Shown here: piece after piece, positions 16,432 through 25,773 of the stretch | Position numbering within the stretch: position 1 is the first letter of the stretch | Layout of the letters: each line of letters starts with the position of its first letter | Made by a program: the position numbers and the translations under genes | Assembly: GCA_016793245.1 (NCBI GenBank) | Contig: JAEUHW010000026.1 | Location: 28,236 to 92,235 of the forward strand | DNA length: 64,000 nucleotides | DNA from: Planctomycetota bacterium | GTDB taxonomy: Bacteria > Planctomycetota > UBA1135 > JADKAF01 | Direction: 5' to 3' | The notes under the pieces: model-generated | The model's input: the letters and a program-made list of their open reading frames with translations, nothing else | What the model was told of the DNA's origin: nothing | Databases searched by the model: none

Positions 16432-18549
16432 CTAGCTACCGGCTTGCAAGCGCAGACCGGCGCTCAGGTCGAGCGTGTCCTCGAAGGCTCCGCCCGGGCT
16501 GCGGAAGACCGCGGCCTGGAAGTAGAGGTCGACGCCCAGGAGTGCCGGGAAGCTCGGCACCGCGAGGGGGAGCGAGGCCGTGCCGGTGCTGCTCGTGAAG
16601 CGCAGCACCGAGGCGATGGGCGCCGCGAGATAGAGGTGGCACGCGCTCGGCGGTAGCGCGAGATCGCCTGCGCCGCTGGCGTAGAAGAAGAGCGCGGGTG
16701 CCACGGCGCGTGCGTTCGAGAGCTGCACCGCGAACGCGGCGTTGCCGAGCGTCGGCTGACCACTGGCGGATAGCACCGGGCCGCCGCAGCTCGTGCCGAA
16801 GCTCTGCGCGAGCGCCGGCGGAGCACTCATCACGACGCTCAGGTCGTTGCTGCCCTGGTTGGCGACGACGAGGTCGTCGCAGCCGTCGCCGTTGAGATCG
16901 CCGAGCGCCACCGCGACGGGATTCGCGCCCACTGCGGGGCTCGAGCTCGAGCTGAACGCGCTGCCGGTGAAGCCGTGGTGCAGCGCAACGGAGCTCTGGC
17001 CGGCGTCGGCGAGCGCTACGTCGACGCGGGAGAGGAAGCCGGGGATCGAGTCGTCCTCCATGTCGCCAGCCGCGAGGTCGGTGGCGAAGGTGCCGCCGGT
17101 GGGCAGGTCGAGCGCGGGCGCGAAGAGGCTCGTCGCGAGCGCGCCCGAGCTCGTGCGGCGATAGAGGCGCAGCGTCTGCGCCGGCGGGAAGAGCTGTGGC
17201 TGCACGACGGCGAGGTCGCCGCGTCCATCGCGATCCAGGTCGGCGAGGCAGAGCCCTTGCGCGAGGCCGCTGGTCGAGAACGCGAGGGCTCCAGCGAAGC
17301 TGAGCGAACCGGCGCCATCGCCGGCGAAGAGCAGCAGCTCGTCCGCAGCGCCGAGCGCGAGCGCGGCCAGATCTTGATCGCCATCGCCATCGAGATCGCC
17401 GAGGGCGACGCGCACGACCTGCGTCGGATGAGGCGATGGGATCGAGAGCTCGACGGGGGAGGCTCCGTTCCGCGAGAACGCGAGCCCGGCGCCGCCGGAG
17501 AAGGGGAGTCCTTCGCGCCCGATGACGACGTCGTCGAGGGGATTCGCATCGAGGTCGCCTGCGGCGACGCAAGACGCGCGCTGGCCGCCGGAGCTAAGCG
17601 AGACGCGCGTTGGCGAAGCGCTGCTCGGGTTCGTGATCAGCACGAGCGTGCTCGACGACGCGCAAGCGACGGCGAGGTCGTCACTCGCTCCGTCGCCGTC
17701 CAGGTCGCAGCGCGCGAGGGCGACGGGCGCGGCATCGGCGACGGTCAAGGCGACGGAAGTGCTGGCGCCGAACGAGCCCGTGCCGCCGTTGAGGTAGAGG
17801 CCGAGGTCATCGCTGCCTTCGTTCGCGGTGACGGCGTCGAGGTCGCCGTCGCCGTCCAGGTCGAGCAGCTCGACGTCGCGCGGCGCTTCTCCGGCGGGCG
17901 TCCCGCTAGCAAAGAGGTCCATCTCGAGGAGGATCAGGTTGCTGTTCGTCGGCTGCATCCCCGGTCCGTTGTGCGGGAGGCTCGGATCCTCCAGGACCTC
18001 GAGGCGGATGCCGGTGACGTTCGAGAAGCTGCCCGTGTAGGTCACGTCGTAGACGGCCGAGCCGGCAAAGCCGCCGACGAGGATGCTCTGGTCGGGGAGC
18101 ACCGTGAAGCTGAGGGGCGCGGCGCTCGTCACGACCGGCGCGCTCAAGATCGTCCAGCTCGCATCGACGTCTCCGCCATTGTCGAGACCGTCAGCGAAGG
18201 TCGAACGGTCGTCGGAGGTGATCGAGACCCGGAAGCGCCCCATCAGGTGCCCGGTGGGGCCCTGCGTGAAGAGGAACTGGAGCTGCGTGGCGTCGAGATC
18301 GGTGACGGTTTCCCATACTGCCGTGTTGGCGTACGCGTCTTCGCTGGGGGCGCAGGTGACCGCGATGGCCCAGCCCGACTCCAGATTCGTGACGCCGTCG
18401 TAGACGAAGTCCGGGCTATGGGAGCCGCACGCGGTCTGCGTGAAGGTCGCCGTGCCCATCTGGAGCGCCACCTCTTGGGCCATGGCGGTCGAGCTGATGA
18501 GAACGAGAGAGGAGCAGAGCGCGAAGCGTCGAGCGGAAGGGTGGAGCAT
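16432..18549 (-). CDS. Secreted FG-GAP/VCBS protein, tandem paralogue, with C-terminal beta domain
   Basis: A 705-residue exported protein. Met 18549 begins a signal peptide (FALCSSLVLISSTAMAQ). Residues about 25-230 look like a beta-sandwich with phrases such as YDVTYTGSFSNVTGIRLEVLE and NLILLEMDLFASG, typical of lectin-like or anchor-type jelly rolls in secreted proteins. From about 245 to 580 come FG-GAP/VCBS repeats ([50 protein letters not shown]), whose aspartates usually bind calcium. The last 120 residues are the shared C-terminal domain (FGTSCGGPVLSASGQPTLGN). From the VCBS region on it aligns nearly residue for residue with the gene at 12741, while the N-terminal parts are unrelated. 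This indicates duplication with N-terminal swapping. Confidence 0.87.
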   Translation of the reverse strand: MLHPSARRFALCSSLVLISSTAMAQEVALQMGTATFTQTACGSHSPDFVYDGVTNLESGWAIAVTCAPSEDAYANTAVWETVTDLDATQLQFLFTQGPTGHLMGRFRVSITSDDRSTFADGLDNGGDVDASWTILSAPVVTSAAPLSFTVLPDQSILVGGFAGSAVYDVTYTGSFSNVTGIRLEVLEDPSLPHNGPGMQPTNSNLILLEMDLFASGTPAGEAPRDVELLDLDGDGDLDAVTANEGSDDLGLYLNGGTGSFGASTSVALTVADAAPVALARCDLDGDGASDDLAVACASSSTLVLITNPSSASPTRVSLSSGGQRASCVAAGDLDANPLDDVVIGREGLPFSGGAGLAFSRNGASPVELSIPSPHPTQVVRVALGDLDGDGDQDLAALALGAADELLLFAGDGAGSLSFAGALAFSTSGLAQGLCLADLDRDGRGDLAVVQPQLFPPAQTLRLYRRTSSGALATSLFAPALDLPTGGTFATDLAAGDMEDDSIPGFLSRVDVALADAGQSSVALHHGFTGSAFSSSSSPAVGANPVAVALGDLNGDGCDDLVVANQGSNDLSVVMSAPPALAQSFGTSCGGPVLSASGQPTLGNAAFAVQLSNARAVAPALFFYASGAGDLALPPSACHLYLAAPIASVLRFTSSTGTASLPLAVPSFPALLGVDLYFQAAVFRSPGGAFEDTLDLSAGLRLQAGS

Positions 18550-18675
18550 GAGCGGGACCTCAGCGGGAGCACGAAGCGCCGCGCCGCTCGTGTCGAGGGC
18601 CGCGCGGCAAGGGCACTCGCTCTCTCCACGGGATCTCGCCGACGCAGCGTTGAACAAAATCCCAGAGCCGCTCGC

Positions 18676-19800
18676 TCAGCCCTCGTCGCGCCAGAGCAGC
18701 AGCGCCGTCAGGTCATCCTCGCGCGGACGCCGCGCGCGATGCGCTTCGGCCATCTCGAAGAGGCGCTCGAGCGCCTGCTCTGCGGGAGCCGCGGCGATGG
18801 CCTCGGCGACGCGCTCCCAGCCGAAGAGCTCGCCCGCGGTGTTGCGCGTCTCGGGCAAGCCGTCGGTGAGGACGAGGACGCGATCGCCCGCGGCGAGCGG
18901 CCGTTCGTTCGGCGTCGTCGCGAGCCAAGGAAACGCGGGCGAGATCATCGGCGCTTCGACCGCGAGCTCTTCGGCGCTGCCTTGGACTCCCAGCACCAGC
19001 GCCGGGGGATGGCCCGCCGCGATCCAGCGGAGCCGCGAGAACTCGCGGTCGACGTGCCCGAGGAAGCAGGTGAGATAGCGATCGTCGTCCCACTCCTGCA
19101 CCATCTCCCAGAGGCGGAGGTGGATCTCCTCCAGATCGCCGCCCTCGCGCACGGCGCGCGCCCACGTCGTCGCGAGCATGCCGGCCAGCATCGCCGCGGT
19201 GACGCCGTGGCCGACGACATCGGCGACGAGGAAGACCAGTCCGTCCGCCGTCTCGCGCACGTCGAAAAAGTCTCCGCCGAGATCGTCGCAGGGGCGGTGC
19301 AGCGCCGCGAGATGCGCCGCACCCGCGCGTTGGCGCCGCGGCGGCAGCAGCTGCGATTGGAACTCGCGCGCGAGGCGGAAGTCGCGCTCGAGCTCCGCGT
19401 TCCGGCGCTTCAAGTCGCTCTGCAGGCTGCGGAGATGCAAGCAGCGTGCGACCAGCGTGCGTAGCGCGATGCGCTCGAAGGGCTTCGTCAAGAAGTAGAA
19501 CGCCTCGCCGCGCAGCGCGCGCGCGAGCTTCTCGTCGGCGTCGTAGGCGTCGCCGGTGATCACGATCACGTCGGTCTGCTCCGGGCGCTTCCGCATCTTC
19601 GCGAGCAGGGAGAACCCGTCCTCGCCGGGCAGCACGAGGTCGATCACCGCGACGTCGACGCGCAACCCGTGCGCGCGCTCGAGCGCCTCTTCGGCGCTCT
19701 TCGCTTCCAGCACGCGCACGTCGTCCTCGAGCATGCGGCGGAGCGTCTCGCGCATCGCGGGTTGATCTTCGACGAGCAAGACGAGGGCGTCGCGGCTCAT
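18676..19800 (-). CDS. Response regulator with PP2C-type (SpoIIE/RsbU-like) phosphatase output
   Basis: A 374-residue protein with a receiver domain (1-125; phospho-acceptor Asp54 in AVIDLVLPGEDG, switch Thr in VIVITGDAY, Lys in FLTKPF), a coiled-coil linker (about 125-155, SLQSDLKRRNAELERDF), and a PP2C/SpoIIE phosphatase domain (about 160-374). Phosphatase metal sites are seen as DDLGGDFFD, ADVVGHG, LVLTDGLPE and the final REDDLTALLL. Such proteins usually dephosphorylate an anti-sigma-factor antagonist in a partner-switching cascade; no such partner is in the window. The start overlaps the 3' end of the upstream histidine kinase (ATGA), which is the likely phosphate donor. Confidence 0.9.
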   Translation of the reverse strand: MSRDALVLLVEDQPAMRETLRRMLEDDVRVLEAKSAEEALERAHGLRVDVAVIDLVLPGEDGFSLLAKMRKRPEQTDVIVITGDAYDADEKLARALRGEAFYFLTKPFERIALRTLVARCLHLRSLQSDLKRRNAELERDFRLAREFQSQLLPPRRQRAGAAHLAALHRPCDDLGGDFFDVRETADGLVFLVADVVGHGVTAAMLAGMLATTWARAVREGGDLEEIHLRLWEMVQEWDDDRYLTCFLGHVDREFSRLRWIAAGHPPALVLGVQGSAEELAVEAPMISPAFPWLATTPNERPLAAGDRVLVLTDGLPETRNTAGELFGWERVAEAIAAAPAEQALERLFEMAEAHRARRPREDDLTALLLWRDEG

Positions 19801-21455
19801 GCGTTCTCCGGGGTCTGGTGCTCCCGCGCGAAAGGCAGGCGCACGATGGCGAGCGTGCCCACTCCGGGGCGCGAGCTCAAGCGCAACATGCCGCCGAGAT
19901 CGACCAAGATCGAGCGCGAGACGGCGAGGCCGAGGCCGTGGCCGCCCGGGCGCGTGCTGTAGAAGGGCTCGAAGACGCGGGGCAGGACCTCGGGTGCGAT
20001 GCCGTGTCCGTCATCGGCGACGGCGACGCGAACGGCGCCCTCGCGCGCCGAGAGCGAGATGCGGATGCGGCCGCCGCGGCGACAAGCTTGGCGCGCGTTC
20101 TCGAGCAGGTTGTGGATCACGCGCTCCAGCGGCTCGGGCGAGGCGTGGACCGGAGGCACGCGAGGCTCGATCGAGAGCCGCCAGCGCACGCCCGAGCCTT
20201 CGAGCACGGGCCCGTACCAGCGCAGCACGTCGTGCAGCACGCGTGAAAGATCGACGCGGCCGGCCGGCTCGGCGGAGCGGCGCGCGAAGTGGAGCAGCCC
20301 TTGAAAGATGCGCGAGCAGAGGCGCGCGGTCCGCTCGATCTCCTGCGCGTCGTCGCGCATGCGCGGGCTCGCTTCGGGCAGCTCTTCCAGCGCCTCGCGC
20401 AGCATCTCGGTGCGCGGCAAGAGCACGCCGAGCGCGTTGTTCACGTCATGCGCCACGCTGCGCGCCATGTCGGCGAAGGCGTGCTTGCGGCCGGCGGCGA
20501 GCACCTGGTCGGCCACCCCCTGGTCGACCATCTGGTTGTGGATCGCGGTCGCCGCGAGCGGGGCGAGGGGCTGGAGGGCCTGTGCGGTCTCGCGGCCGAG
20601 CGACGCGGGATGGAGACCGAAGAGCGCGAGCAGCCCCACCGTCTGGCTCTCGAAGACGAGCGGGGTGAGGACCGCGGAGCGCGCGAGCGGGCGGCGCGGG
20701 TCGGCGGCGTGGTGATCGAGGAACGTCAGCCAGAGCGGCGCCGTCTTCACCGCGTCCTCGCCGCCGTTCTCGTACCAGGTCTCCTCGCTCGCGCGCCAGC
20801 GGAAGAGCCGCGGATGATTCGCCCCGTCGCGGAAGAGCGCGTGATCGCTCTCGCCGGGCAGCAGCGCGCCGATGCGGGCGCTCTTCGCCTTGGCCCAGGC
20901 GATCTGCTCGGCCTGGATGCGGAAGGCCGCTCGGCCGGGTGAGAAGACGAAGATCGCGGCCGAGTGGTCGTAGTGCGCGAGGTCGCGGAGCGCGTGCAGG
21001 ATCCGGTAGTGGAGGTCGTTGCCGTGGAGGCGGCGCAGGAGCTGGTCGTAGGTGCGCTCGACGATACGGCGGTCGCGATCGACGCGCCGACGACGGAGCT
21101 CCGCCGCGGCGATCTGCAGCAGCTTCCGAGCGCGTGTGATTTCCTCGGCGCGGAACGCGTTGCCGCTCGGCCGTTCGAGGACGAAGAGCTCCGCGTGGCG
21201 CTCCTCGACGCCGAGCTCGAGCGCGGCGCACTCGGGTCGGGCGGGGATGCTGCGGCGCTCGAGGGCCGCGCGGATCTCCTCCGCCAGCAGCGGATCTCCG
21301 CCGGGCGCGCAGCTCTCGGTCGCGCGGTCGAAGCGGCTGCGTCGCACTTCGCAGGCGAGTCCCTGCCGCAGGAACGAGGCCACGTAGCGGAGGAGCTTCT
21401 CCGGCTCGGCGATCGAGCTCACGAGGCTGCGGTAGGTCTCCAGCTCTGCACGCAT
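19797..21455 (-). CDS. Cytosolic sensor histidine kinase with GAF-like input
   Basis: A 552-residue kinase. No transmembrane segment or signal peptide is apparent. Residues about 1-300 look like one or two GAF-type sensor regions (AAIFVFSPGRAAFRIQAEQ, and SAVLTPLVFESQTVGLLALFG). The dimerisation domain has the H-box SVAHDVNNALG with His336, and the ATPase domain has the N-box NLLENARQA, G1 DDGHGI, F-box FEPFYSTRPGG and G2 GHGLGL. Met 21455 is chosen because upstream in-frame residues are arginine/serine-rich noise. Its stop overlaps the start of the receiver-PP2C gene, so signal flow from kinase to phosphatase is likely. The stimulus is unknown. The gene is divergent from the TPR-ExbBD operon, with 277 bases between. 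Confidence 0.88.
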   Translation of the reverse strand: MRAELETYRSLVSSIAEPEKLLRYVASFLRQGLACEVRRSRFDRATESCAPGGDPLLAEEIRAALERRSIPARPECAALELGVEERHAELFVLERPSGNAFRAEEITRARKLLQIAAAELRRRRVDRDRRIVERTYDQLLRRLHGNDLHYRILHALRDLAHYDHSAAIFVFSPGRAAFRIQAEQIAWAKAKSARIGALLPGESDHALFRDGANHPRLFRWRASEETWYENGGEDAVKTAPLWLTFLDHHAADPRRPLARSAVLTPLVFESQTVGLLALFGLHPASLGRETAQALQPLAPLAATAIHNQMVDQGVADQVLAAGRKHAFADMARSVAHDVNNALGVLLPRTEMLREALEELPEASPRMRDDAQEIERTARLCSRIFQGLLHFARRSAEPAGRVDLSRVLHDVLRWYGPVLEGSGVRWRLSIEPRVPPVHASPEPLERVIHNLLENARQACRRGGRIRISLSAREGAVRVAVADDGHGIAPEVLPRVFEPFYSTRPGGHGLGLAVSRSILVDLGGMLRLSSRPGVGTLAIVRLPFAREHQTPENA

Positions 21456-21732
21456 GTAGCCGTTTTCCGGAAGGGGCGACGCCGAGGATAGCCTCTCGCG
21501 ATGGGGGTGGCGGAGGAGTTCCGAAGAAGACCCTGCGACTTCCGCCCCTCGGCCGTTTCGGGAGGCTCGGGGTGCGCCGGGATCCTCCGGAGGAGCGGAC
21601 TCCGTCGGTCGCGGCTCTGTTCGCGCGCGCCGCAAGACGTATCGTGTGGGCTCGAGCACGCCGACCACGCGCTGCCGGGCTTCACTCGAGCCAACCGTGG
21701 TCGGTGATCTTCGAACCAGGTGGGAACTCACG

Positions 21733-24700
21733 ATGAATCCGAGACGCCGCCCGTCGGCGCGGGCTGAAGGTTCGCCTCGCGCCGCCGAGGGCGACGCGGG
21801 CGGGATCCGCCCGTGCGTTGCCCGACGTCCTGCTGCGCTTCGCGCGCTGCCGCTCCTCTGCTCGGTCCTCGGCTCGCTCGCCGCGGCGCCGGCGTTCGCA
21901 CAAGCACCCGACGAGAGCCGGGCCCTCGAGCTGGTGCGCGTCGCGATCGGTCTCCGCGAGCAAGGCTTGCGCGATCGCGCGATCGCGACGTGCGACGACT
22001 TCCTGCAGCGCTTCAGCGGGAGCCAGCACGCCCCGCTCGTCCGCTACACCCGCGCGCAGTGCCTCTTCGAGCTCGAGCGCTGGGACGACGCGGCGAAGAG
22101 CTTCGCGGAGATCGCGAAGTTGCATCCCACCTTCTCGTACGTCGCCGAAGCCCGCTTCCGCGAAGGCGAGGCGCGCTACCGCAGCGGTGAGCTCGAGCTC
22201 GCGTTTCCCGCGCTGCAGGCGTTCCTCGCGCAGCACGCCGAGCACTACCTGCTGGAGCCCGCGCTCTTCCTCGCGGCGGAGTCGGCGTTCCGCACCTCGC
22301 GCTTCGCCGAGGCCGAAGGGCTCTACCGCCGCTACCTCGCCGGCTTCGCGAAGGGCGAGCACGCCGAGGAGTCGCGGATGGGGCTCGTCTGGGCGCTCTT
22401 CCGCCAGAAGCGCTGGGACGACGCGCAGAAGGAGATCGACGCGCTGCAGCCGGCGCGGAAGCCCGAAGGACCGCAAGGAGAGCTCTTCTTCCTGCGCGGC
22501 GAATGCGCGTTCCAGCTCGGCGCGGATGCCGACGCGATCGCGTCCTTCTCCAAGGTGCCGGCCGGGCACGAATACGGCGACGATGCGCTCTCGGCTCGCG
22601 CGTATTCACTCGCGCGCAGCGGCAAGAAGGAAGAAGCGGCCGAGCGCTTCGCCGAGCTCGCGCGCGCGATGCCGAGCTCACCGCTCGCCGCCGATGCGCG
22701 CCTCCGCGCGGGTCTGCTCTTCGCGGAGATCGGCAAGGCCGACAAGGCACGCGCGCTGCTCGGCGAGCTGCCGAGCGGCGATCCCGCGGGCGAGCAGCAA
22801 GCGCAGCTCGCGCTCGGCGAGGTCGCGCTGAAGGAGAAGCGCGCCGCGGACGCCGAGCGCCACTTCCAGAGCGCGATCGCGGGGCCGGATGCGGGGACGC
22901 GCGATCGCGCGCGGTTGGGCCTCGCCGATGCACTCGCGGCGCAGGGCCGGCGCGAGGAAGCGGCGAAGCTCTATGCCGCGGCCGCCGAAGCCAGCGGCGG
23001 CGAGGCGGACTACGCGCTCGCCTCGCTGGTCGCGGCCGAGTTCAACGCGCAGCGCTGGCAAGCGGTGGTCGAAGCCGCGCGGCGCTTCGAGCAGCGCCAC
23101 GCGAAGAGCTCGCATCGCGCGGGCGTGCTCTACGCGCTCGCGGAGGCGCTCTTCGCGCTCGAGCAGTGGAGCGAAGCGCGCGCGGCCTTCGCGCAGCTCG
23201 CCGAGGTCGATGCCGCGCGCGCGCCGCAGGCCGCGCTGCGCATCGCGTGGACGCATTACCGCGCGGGGGATGTCGATGCCGCGCTGAAGAGCTTCGGCGA
23301 TTACGTGCGGAGCTACCCGAGCGATGCGGGCGTGGGCGAAGCCTACGCCGTGCTCGGGCGCGTGCAGCTCGAACGCAAGCAGCCGGAGGCCGCGGAGCGC
23401 TTCTACCGCGAAGCGCGCGGGCGCGAGCTCGGCGCGTACGCGGACGAGTGCCAGCTCGGACTCGCGCGCGCGCTCGCGCAGCGCGGCATGGCCGAGGAAG
23501 CGCTGCGCGAGTACGACGCCTTCGCGAAGTCCTTCGACGCTTCGAAGCTCTTGCCGCGCGCGCTCTACGAGGCGGCGGAGCTCCGCTTCCAACGCAAGGA
23601 CTACGCCGAGGCGGGCAAGCTCTACGAAGTGCTGCGCCAGCGCTTCGCGCAGGACGAGCTCGCTCCGTATGCGCTGCACGGCGCGGGCTGGTGCGCGCTG
23701 CAAGGCGGCGATGCCAAGCTCGCCGAGCAGCGCGCGCGCGAGCTCTCGCAGCGCGCGCCGGAGCCCCTCGCGACGCCGGCGCTCGAGCTCCTCGCCGCCG
23801 CGCTGCGCGCGCAAGGACGCGGCACCGAAGCGGCCGAGGTCTACGCGCGCGTCGCGTCCGCCACCGGCGGCTCCGACCGCTCCGACGAAGCGGCGTTGCG
23901 CGCGGCGGTGCTGCGCCGCGAAGCGGGCGAGCACGAGCGCGCGCTCGCCGACTTGAAGGCGCTCCTCGCCGCGCGGCCGAACCTCGCGGGCCGCGAGCGC
24001 GCGCTCTACGAGCTCGCGCTCGCCGCGCGCGGCGCGCAAGCCGAGGCCGAGGCAGAAGCCGCGTGGCGCGAGCTCGCCTCGAAGCACGGCGCGACGCCCC
24101 AGGCCGCCGAGGCGCGCTTCCAGCTCGGCGAGATCGCCTACGCCGCGGGGAAGTACAGCGAAGCCGACACGTGGTACGCCGCCGCCATCGAAGCGCCGCG
24201 CGACGCCGCGTTGAAGGCGCTCGCGAGCTACAAGCGCGGCTGGACGTTGCTGAAGCTCGAGCGCTTCGCCGATGCCGCTCTCGACTTCGATCGCGTGGGC
24301 AAGACCGAGCCGGAGGGCTTGCTCACGGGAGAAGCGCTCTTCCTCGCCGGCGAGTGCCTCTACCGCGCGAAGGACCTGGACGGGGCGCGCGAGCGCTTGA
24401 AGCGCGTCCTGCGCGAGTTCCCCGACCACGAGGTCAGCTCGCGCGCGCTCTTCCGCCTCGGACAAGCCGAAGGCGAGAAGGGCGAGTGGAACGCGTGCCA
24501 GGAGACGCTGCGCCAGCTCGTCGATGCGCATCCCGACTTCAAGCTGCTCGCCGAGGCGCGCCTCTGGATCGGACGCAGCCTGCGCGAGCTCGGTCATGCC
24601 GCGCGCGCGCTGGAGGCGCTCGACGCCGCGGAGCCCGAGGCGAAGGGCAAGATCCTGGCGCAGGTGAAGATCGAAGCGGGGCGCTGCCTGCTCGCGCTCG

Positions 24701-24924
24701 ATCGCGCCGACGACGCGTTCGGGCGCTTCGTCGCGGTGAAGTACAGCTTCAGCGATCTGCCCGCCGAGCTCGCCGCGGCGAACTTCTACGCGGGCGAGAG
24801 CATGCTGGCGAAGAAGGACTCGAAGAGCGCCGCGACCTTCTACAAGGAGGTCGTCGAGAAGTACCCGAGCGAGCCCTTCGCCAAGCGCGCCGCCGATCGC
24901 CTGCGGGAGATCGAGCGTCAGTAA
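21733..24924 (+). CDS. Large exported tetratricopeptide-repeat protein
   Basis: A 1063-residue protein. A basic leader is followed by a signal-like segment (ALPLLCSVLGSLAAAPAFAQ, about residues 36-56), then essentially continuous TPR-type helical repeats with recurring patterns such as FLAAESAFRTSRFAEAEGLY, AAELRFQRKDYAEAGKLYEV and LFLAGECLYRAKDLDGARER. The end (KEVVEKYPSEPFAKRAADRL) resembles YbgF/BamD-type repeats. It is probably a periplasmic scaffold. Met 21733 is used because the signal peptide follows. It heads a four-gene run with ExbB, ExbD and the TonB-like fusion (90 bases to exbB), paralleling TPR proteins such as YbgF/CpoB in Tol-Pal operons. Its partner is inferred, not shown. 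Confidence 0.85.
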   Translation: MNPRRRPSARAEGSPRAAEGDAGGIRPCVARRPAALRALPLLCSVLGSLAAAPAFAQAPDESRALELVRVAIGLREQGLRDRAIATCDDFLQRFSGSQHAPLVRYTRAQCLFELERWDDAAKSFAEIAKLHPTFSYVAEARFREGEARYRSGELELAFPALQAFLAQHAEHYLLEPALFLAAESAFRTSRFAEAEGLYRRYLAGFAKGEHAEESRMGLVWALFRQKRWDDAQKEIDALQPARKPEGPQGELFFLRGECAFQLGADADAIASFSKVPAGHEYGDDALSARAYSLARSGKKEEAAERFAELARAMPSSPLAADARLRAGLLFAEIGKADKARALLGELPSGDPAGEQQAQLALGEVALKEKRAADAERHFQSAIAGPDAGTRDRARLGLADALAAQGRREEAAKLYAAAAEASGGEADYALASLVAAEFNAQRWQAVVEAARRFEQRHAKSSHRAGVLYALAEALFALEQWSEARAAFAQLAEVDAARAPQAALRIAWTHYRAGDVDAALKSFGDYVRSYPSDAGVGEAYAVLGRVQLERKQPEAAERFYREARGRELGAYADECQLGLARALAQRGMAEEALREYDAFAKSFDASKLLPRALYEAAELRFQRKDYAEAGKLYEVLRQRFAQDELAPYALHGAGWCALQGGDAKLAEQRARELSQRAPEPLATPALELLAAALRAQGRGTEAAEVYARVASATGGSDRSDEAALRAAVLRREAGEHERALADLKALLAARPNLAGRERALYELALAARGAQAEAEAEAAWRELASKHGATPQAAEARFQLGEIAYAAGKYSEADTWYAAAIEAPRDAALKALASYKRGWTLLKLERFADAALDFDRVGKTEPEGLLTGEALFLAGECLYRAKDLDGARERLKRVLREFPDHEVSSRALFRLGQAEGEKGEWNACQETLRQLVDAHPDFKLLAEARLWIGRSLRELGHAARALEALDAAEPEAKGKILAQVKIEAGRCLLALDRADDAFGRFVAVKYSFSDLPAELAAANFYAGESMLAKKDSKSAATFYKEVVEKYPSEPFAKRAADRLREIERQ

Positions 24925-25014
24925 CTCGCGCGCGCGCCGCGGGTAGAACGCGCGCGCCGCGGCGGACGTCGGTTCACGATCACGAGACTTACCGAGCGAC
25001 CCGGACGGAACGGC

Positions 25015-25773
25015 ATGCAAGAGACCTCCTTCTTCTCGCGTGGCAGCGCGCGCCTCTGCGGCGCGGCGGCGGCCGCGAGCGCGCTGCTCGCCGCGCACGC
25101 CTCCGCGCAAGCGAGCGCTGGCGCCGAGACCACGAGCTTCAACCTCTGGGAGCGCATCGAGTCCGGCGGACCGCTCATGATCCCGATCGGGATCTGCTCG
25201 GTGGTCGTGCTCGGATTCTCGCTCGAGCGCTTGATGGCCTTGCAGCAGGCGAAGATCGCGCCGAAGCGCTTCGTGGAGGAACTCGATGAAGCGTGGAGCT
25301 CGGGCGGCGTGGAAGCGGCCAGGCGCTACAGCGCCGAGCGCGATCATTCGCTCTCTCGCGTGGTCACGACGGCGCTGCGCCACATCGATTCGCGCGAAGA
25401 GGTGAAGGAAAGTGTGGAGGCGGCGGCGAAGCGCGAGATCGGGCTCTTGCGCCGCGGCTTGCGCGCGATCGCTCTCATGGCCTCCATCTCGCCCTTGCTC
25501 GGTCTGCTCGGCACGGTCGGCGGCATGATCGACGTGTTCGACCAATACGTGAAGGTCGAGAATCAGGCCGACAAGGTGCGCGTCTTCTCGTCCGGTATCG
25601 CCGTCGCGCTCATCACGACCTTCGCGGGCCTCTCGGTGGCGATCCCCGCGACCATGGTGCATCAGTTCTTCCTCTCGCGCGTCGCGCGCTTCGCCGACGA
25701 GGTGAACCGCCTCTTCGTCGAGGTCTTCGAGCCGCGCCTGCGCGCGGGCGGCGGCAAGGAGCCCGCGAAGTGA
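25015..25773 (+). CDS. exbB: ExbB/TolQ/MotA-family proton-channel protein
   Basis: A 252-residue inner-membrane protein of the ExbB/TolQ family, which with ExbD/TolR turns the proton gradient into force on a TonB- or TolA-type partner. An N-terminal signal-like stretch (about 8-33, ending HASAQA) precedes the usual first membrane helix (about 56-75, MIPIGICSVVVLGFSLERL). The two conserved helices follow after a cytoplasmic loop: ASISPLLGLLGTVGGMIDVF, with the family's GLLGTV motif, and ALITTFAGLSVAIPATMVH. The extra N-terminal signal is common in the longer ExbB forms of non-enteric bacteria. The stop overlaps the GTG of exbD, so the two subunits are co-translated. Confidence 0.92.
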   Translation: MQETSFFSRGSARLCGAAAAASALLAAHASAQASAGAETTSFNLWERIESGGPLMIPIGICSVVVLGFSLERLMALQQAKIAPKRFVEELDEAWSSGGVEAARRYSAERDHSLSRVVTTALRHIDSREEVKESVEAAAKREIGLLRRGLRAIALMASISPLLGLLGTVGGMIDVFDQYVKVENQADKVRVFSSGIAVALITTFAGLSVAIPATMVHQFFLSRVARFADEVNRLFVEVFEPRLRAGGGKEPAK

